The translations under genes and the position numbers were made by a program. This document shows positions 14,240 to 16,515 of a DNA stretch of 16,515 nucleotides, piece after piece. Every line of letters begins with the position of its first letter. The stretch's first letter is position 1. Under the pieces are notes generated by a model, which saw nothing but the letters and a program-made list of their open reading frames with translations, was not told the origin of the DNA and did not search any database. This stretch comes from TMP-24 sp964600685 (GTDB lineage Bacteria > Pseudomonadota > Alphaproteobacteria > Rhodobacterales > Rhodobacteraceae), in the NCBI GenBank assembly GCA_964600685.1, contig CAZRKU010000067.1, positions 1-16,515 on the forward strand, written 5' to 3'.

Positions 14240-15145
14240 ATGGACTGGGATAAGCTCAGAATATTTCACGCGGTTGCCGACGCGGGGTCGCTGACCCACG
14301 CGGGCGATGCGCTGCACCTGAGCCAGTCTGCGGTCAGCCGCCAGATCCGCGCGCTGGAGGAAAGCCTCGATACCACACTTTTCCACCGCCATGCACGGGG
14401 ACTGATTCTCACCGAACAGGGGGAACTTCTGTTCGAAGCGACCAGCGCCATGAACAAGCGCCTCGACACTGCCGCCGCGCGCATCCGCGACAGCGAGGAG
14501 GAGGTCTTCGGCGTCCTCAGGGTGACGACGACAACCGGGTTCGGAACACTCTGGCTCGCCCCCCGCCTTCCGAAACTCTATGAAAAATACCCCGACCTGA
14601 AGATCGAGCTGATGCTTGAGGAACGGGTGCTGGACCTGCCGATGCGCGAAGCCGACGTGGCGATCCGCATGAAGGAACCGAGCCAGGCCGACCTGATCCG
14701 CCGCCGCCTGATGAACATCCGCATGCGGCTTTACGCGACGCCCGAATATCTGGCGATGAACGGCACGCCGCAGAAGCTGTCGGAAATCTCCGACCATCGC
14801 CTGATCAGCCAGAACCCCAATACCCCGCAGGTGGCGGCGGGTGCGGGTCTGGTGCAGATGCTGATGGATTATGACATCCGCTCCACCCTGACGGTGAACA
14901 ACTATTTTGGCGTCCTGCAGGGCGTCCTGAATCATCTGGGTGTCGGCGTCCTGCCCGACTACCTGTCAGAGGACTTCCCGCACCTCGTCCGGGTTCTGCC
15001 GCAGATCGAAAGCGACGAGGTTCCGGTCTTTCTCGCCTACCCTGAAGAACTGCGACAATCGAAGCGTGTGGGCGCCTTCCGTGACTTCGTGATGGAAGAG
15101 ATCATGGCCTACCGCAGGCGCCAGTCCGAGGATCTGCCACGCTGA
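14240..15145 (+). CDS. LysR-type transcriptional regulator
   Basis: A 301-residue regulator with the standard layout: an N-terminal winged helix-turn-helix (SLTHAGDALHLSQSAVSRQI, 17-36), a linker helix, and a periplasmic-binding-like effector domain (about 90-290, including VTTTTGFGTLWLAPRLPKL, EADVAIRMKEPSQADLI and LGVGVLPDYL). It lies head to head with the oxidoreductase gene across 197 nt carrying a T-N11-A palindrome, the classic arrangement for a LysR regulator of its divergent neighbour. The effector may be an aromatic 2-oxoacid or CoA ester (inference). The start is ATG 14240 (MDWDKLRIFHAVADAGS, the usual family start), with GGGAAG just upstream. An in-frame ATG at 14204 would add 12 residues without helping the fold. 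Confidence 0.92.
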   Translation: MDWDKLRIFHAVADAGSLTHAGDALHLSQSAVSRQIRALEESLDTTLFHRHARGLILTEQGELLFEATSAMNKRLDTAAARIRDSEEEVFGVLRVTTTTGFGTLWLAPRLPKLYEKYPDLKIELMLEERVLDLPMREADVAIRMKEPSQADLIRRRLMNIRMRLYATPEYLAMNGTPQKLSEISDHRLISQNPNTPQVAAGAGLVQMLMDYDIRSTLTVNNYFGVLQGVLNHLGVGVLPDYLSEDFPHLVRVLPQIESDEVPVFLAYPEELRQSKRVGAFRDFVMEEIMAYRRRQSEDLPR

Positions 15146-15193
15146 CCGGGATATTGTGGGATCGCCGCAGGTGAGGCATGACTGCAACGCATA

Positions 15194-15222
15194 GCGGGCA
15201 TGATGCACCCGCAGCATATTTT
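15194..15222 (+). terminator. Possible LysR gene terminator
   Basis: GCGGG (15194-15198) can pair with CCCGC (15208-15212) across a 9-nt loop, followed by AGCATATTTT. The stem is short. A second GCGGG at 15231-15235 can compete for the same CCCGC arm. Confidence 0.3.
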
Positions 15223-15254
15223 CCCTTGATGCGGGCAATCGGCGATACTAAATC

Positions 15255-15343
15255 ACGCTCATGGAAGCTGTAGTCGAGGCAACTCCTGCACTTTCATACC
15301 TCCCTGTTGGACTTGGGCCGAGCTTTGTCTCGGCCTTTTTTTT
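15255..15343 (+). ncRNA. Candidate small RNA gene between lysR and purL
   Basis: A stretch of about 85-90 nt with no reading frame worth calling ends in a strong stand-alone intrinsic terminator (15316-15343) that is too far (about 170 nt) from the LysR stop to be its obvious terminator. An unpaired-looking ACCTCCC (15298-15304), complementary to Shine-Dalgarno sequences, precedes the terminator stem. That is the usual design of trans-acting alphaproteobacterial sRNAs. A possible promoter is TTGATG (15226-15231) with TAAATC (15249-15254) 17 nt on, but the -10 is poor, or GATACT (15244-15249). The 5' end given is therefore approximate. I cannot assign it to a named sRNA family. The alternative is a long LysR 3' UTR. 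Confidence 0.45.
15316..15343 (+). terminator. Strong intrinsic terminator
   Basis: A perfect 7-bp stem GGCCGAG (15316-15322) / CTCGGCC (15329-15335), loop CTTTGT, followed at once by eight T residues (15336-15343). It is the best intrinsic terminator in the window. Confidence 0.92.
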
Positions 15344-15627
15344 GGTTTAGGGCAATTTTCGTGCCATCGCCTGCTTCTGCATCGCGGCAATTCGTGTCTG
15401 CGCAAAAAACTCCCAAATTCAGAACAGATTGCGGCGGCGGCAGTCACGCCGAATGCTGCAAGTGCAGAATCGCCTCTCGACGCCGGACGTCTGCCAACGG
15501 CGCGCCGGCGCCACCCGACCGGTCACACGATGGGGCAGTGGCGCGAAAATATTTGGCCCCGCCCCTTCCCGGCCCCGCCGCCATGGCCTAAGACGCGCGC
15601 ATCCGAGAAAAGCCGAAGGGATGGGCC
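15344..15627. other. Gap upstream of purL, little recognisable
   Basis: No gene is supported here. The stretch holds an A-rich run (15404-15409), a GC-rich block with a repeated GGCCCCGCC (15555-15563 and 15571-15579), and the purL ribosome site. The purL promoter must lie here given the terminator at 15316-15343, but I see no convincing -35/-10 pair and no riboswitch I recognise. Confidence 0.4.
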
Positions 15628-16515
15628 ATGACCGAGCCGAAGATCACCGAGGAGCTTGTCGCCGCGCATGGGCTGAAGCCCGACGAATATGAGCGCATCC
15701 TTTCGATCATCGGGCGGCAACCCAGCTTTACCGAACTCGGCATCTTCTCGGCGATGTGGAACGAGCATTGCTCCTACAAATCGTCGAAGAAATGGCTGCG
15801 CACCCTGCACACCACTGGCCCGCAGGTCATCTGCGGCCCCGGCGAGAATGCGGGCGTTGTCGACATCGGCGACGGGCAGGCGGTCATCTTCAAGATGGAA
15901 AGCCACAACCATCCGTCCTACATCGAACCGTATCAGGGCGCGGCGACCGGCGTGGGCGGCATCTTGCGCGACGTGTTCACCATGGGCGCGCGGCCGATCG
16001 CCGCGATGGACAGCCTCTCGTTCGGCCTGCCGTCGCATCCGAAGACCGCGCATCTGGTCAAGGGCGTGGTCGAAGGCATCGGCGGTTACGGCAACGCCTT
16101 CGGCGTGCCGAACGTCGGCGGCGAAGTGCGCTTCCATCGCAGCTATAACGGCAACTGCCTCGTCAATGCCTTCGCGGCCGGCCTCGCGGATGCGGACAAG
16201 ATCTTCTATTCCGCCGCCTCGGGCGTCGGCATGCCGGTCGTCTATCTCGGCGCCAAGACCGGCCGCGACGGGGTCGGCGGCGCGACCATGGCTTCGGCCG
16301 AATTCGACGATACGATCGAGGAGAAACGCCCGACCGTGCAGGTGGGCGACCCCTTCACCGAAAAGCGCCTGCTGGAGGCCTGCCTTGAGCTGATGGCGTC
16401 GGACAGCGTGATTTCCATTCAGGACATGGGCGCCGCGGGCCTGACCTGCTCCGCGGTCGAGATGGGCGACAAGGGCGGGCTGGGCATCAAGCTGCAACTC
16501 GATCTCGTGCCGCAG
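15628..16515 (+). CDS. purL: Phosphoribosylformylglycinamidine synthase subunit PurL, 5' part (partial, cut by window edge)
   Basis: The first 296 codons are present; the full protein of the small PurL type is usually a little over 700 residues. PurL, with PurQ and PurS, converts FGAR and glutamine to FGAM in purine synthesis, using ATP. The hallmarks are ELGIFSAMWNEHCSYKSSKK near residue 37, GPGENAGVVDIGDG, VIFKMESHNHPSYIEPYQGA, ATGVGGILRDVFTMGARPIA and, near the right edge, IQDMGAAGLTCSAVEMG. Starting directly with a short N-terminus (MTEPKITEELVAAHGL) shows the PurS/PurQ-dependent form, not the large fused enzyme. The ATG at 15628 follows GAAGGGATGG; an ATG at 15621 is out of frame. It begins about 285 nt after a strong terminator, so it has its own promoter. 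Confidence 0.97.
   Translation, partial: MTEPKITEELVAAHGLKPDEYERILSIIGRQPSFTELGIFSAMWNEHCSYKSSKKWLRTLHTTGPQVICGPGENAGVVDIGDGQAVIFKMESHNHPSYIEPYQGAATGVGGILRDVFTMGARPIAAMDSLSFGLPSHPKTAHLVKGVVEGIGGYGNAFGVPNVGGEVRFHRSYNGNCLVNAFAAGLADADKIFYSAASGVGMPVVYLGAKTGRDGVGGATMASAEFDDTIEEKRPTVQVGDPFTEKRLLEACLELMASDSVISIQDMGAAGLTCSAVEMGDKGGLGIKLQLDLVPQ

Noticed and set aside
14156..14935. A 259-codon minus-strand frame opposite the LysR gene
   Set aside because: Shadow of a clear LysR regulator; His/Gln/Ala-rich composition typical of antisense frames.
15523..16497. A 324-codon minus-strand frame opposite purL
   Set aside because: Antisense to the strongly conserved purL N-terminal region; no independent motif.

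Overview
The window is about 16.5 kb of GC-rich chromosomal DNA. It almost certainly comes from an alphaproteobacterium of the Rhodobacteraceae/Rhodobacterales. The evidence is a VPLPA-CTERM sorting tail, a gene-transfer-agent (GTA) type holin and endolysin pair, the alphaproteobacterial ccmE/ccmF/ccmH set, a fused indolepyruvate ferredoxin oxidoreductase with a LysR partner, and codon use dominated by G/C-ending codons. It reads as ordinary core chromosome with a few embedded oddities. I see no insertion sequence, integrase, tRNA, rRNA or CRISPR array.

Layout. (1) 1-407, plus strand: the 3' end of citrate synthase gltA, followed by a textbook intrinsic terminator. (2) 408-903: a mostly non-coding gap with one doubtful small minus-strand ORF, an inverted repeat and a strong hairpin element at the end of the next gene. 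(3) 904-14042, minus strand: eleven genes read right to left in one direction. In transcription order these are a fused indolepyruvate ferredoxin oxidoreductase (14042-10629), glutamate racemase murI, a secreted VPLPA-CTERM protein, argC, ccmE, a GH108 endolysin, a GTA-family holin, ccmF, ccmH, a PaaG-type enoyl-CoA isomerase and an EF-G-like GTPase. argC overlaps ccmE, endolysin overlaps holin, and ccmF and ccmH are 3 nt apart, so argC to ccmH at least looks like one transcription unit. (4) 14043-14239: a divergent control region with a perfect T-N11-A palindrome filling the -35/-10 spacer of the oxidoreductase promoter. (5) 14240-15145, plus strand: a LysR-type regulator. (6) 15146-15627: a gap holding a likely small RNA gene with a strong terminator. 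(7) 15628-15515 onward to the right edge (16515), plus strand: the first 296 codons of purL.

How the genes work together. ccmE, ccmF and ccmH carry out the late steps of System I cytochrome c maturation: CcmE is the haem chaperone, CcmF the haem lyase and CcmH the apocytochrome thiol reductant. ccmA-D, ccmG and ccmI are not in this window. The endolysin/holin pair interrupts this set between ccmE and ccmF and matches the lysis module that releases GTA particles in Rhodobacter-type bacteria. The LysR regulator probably controls the divergent oxidoreductase gene. gltA, purL, argC and murI are housekeeping metabolic genes.

The observations I would look at first are the GTA lysis cassette inside the cytochrome c maturation operon, the EF-G-like protein with degenerate switch regions and no catalytic histidine, the operator-in-spacer promoter, the putative sRNA upstream of purL, and the 12-bp tandem repeat abutting the oxidoreductase stop codon.
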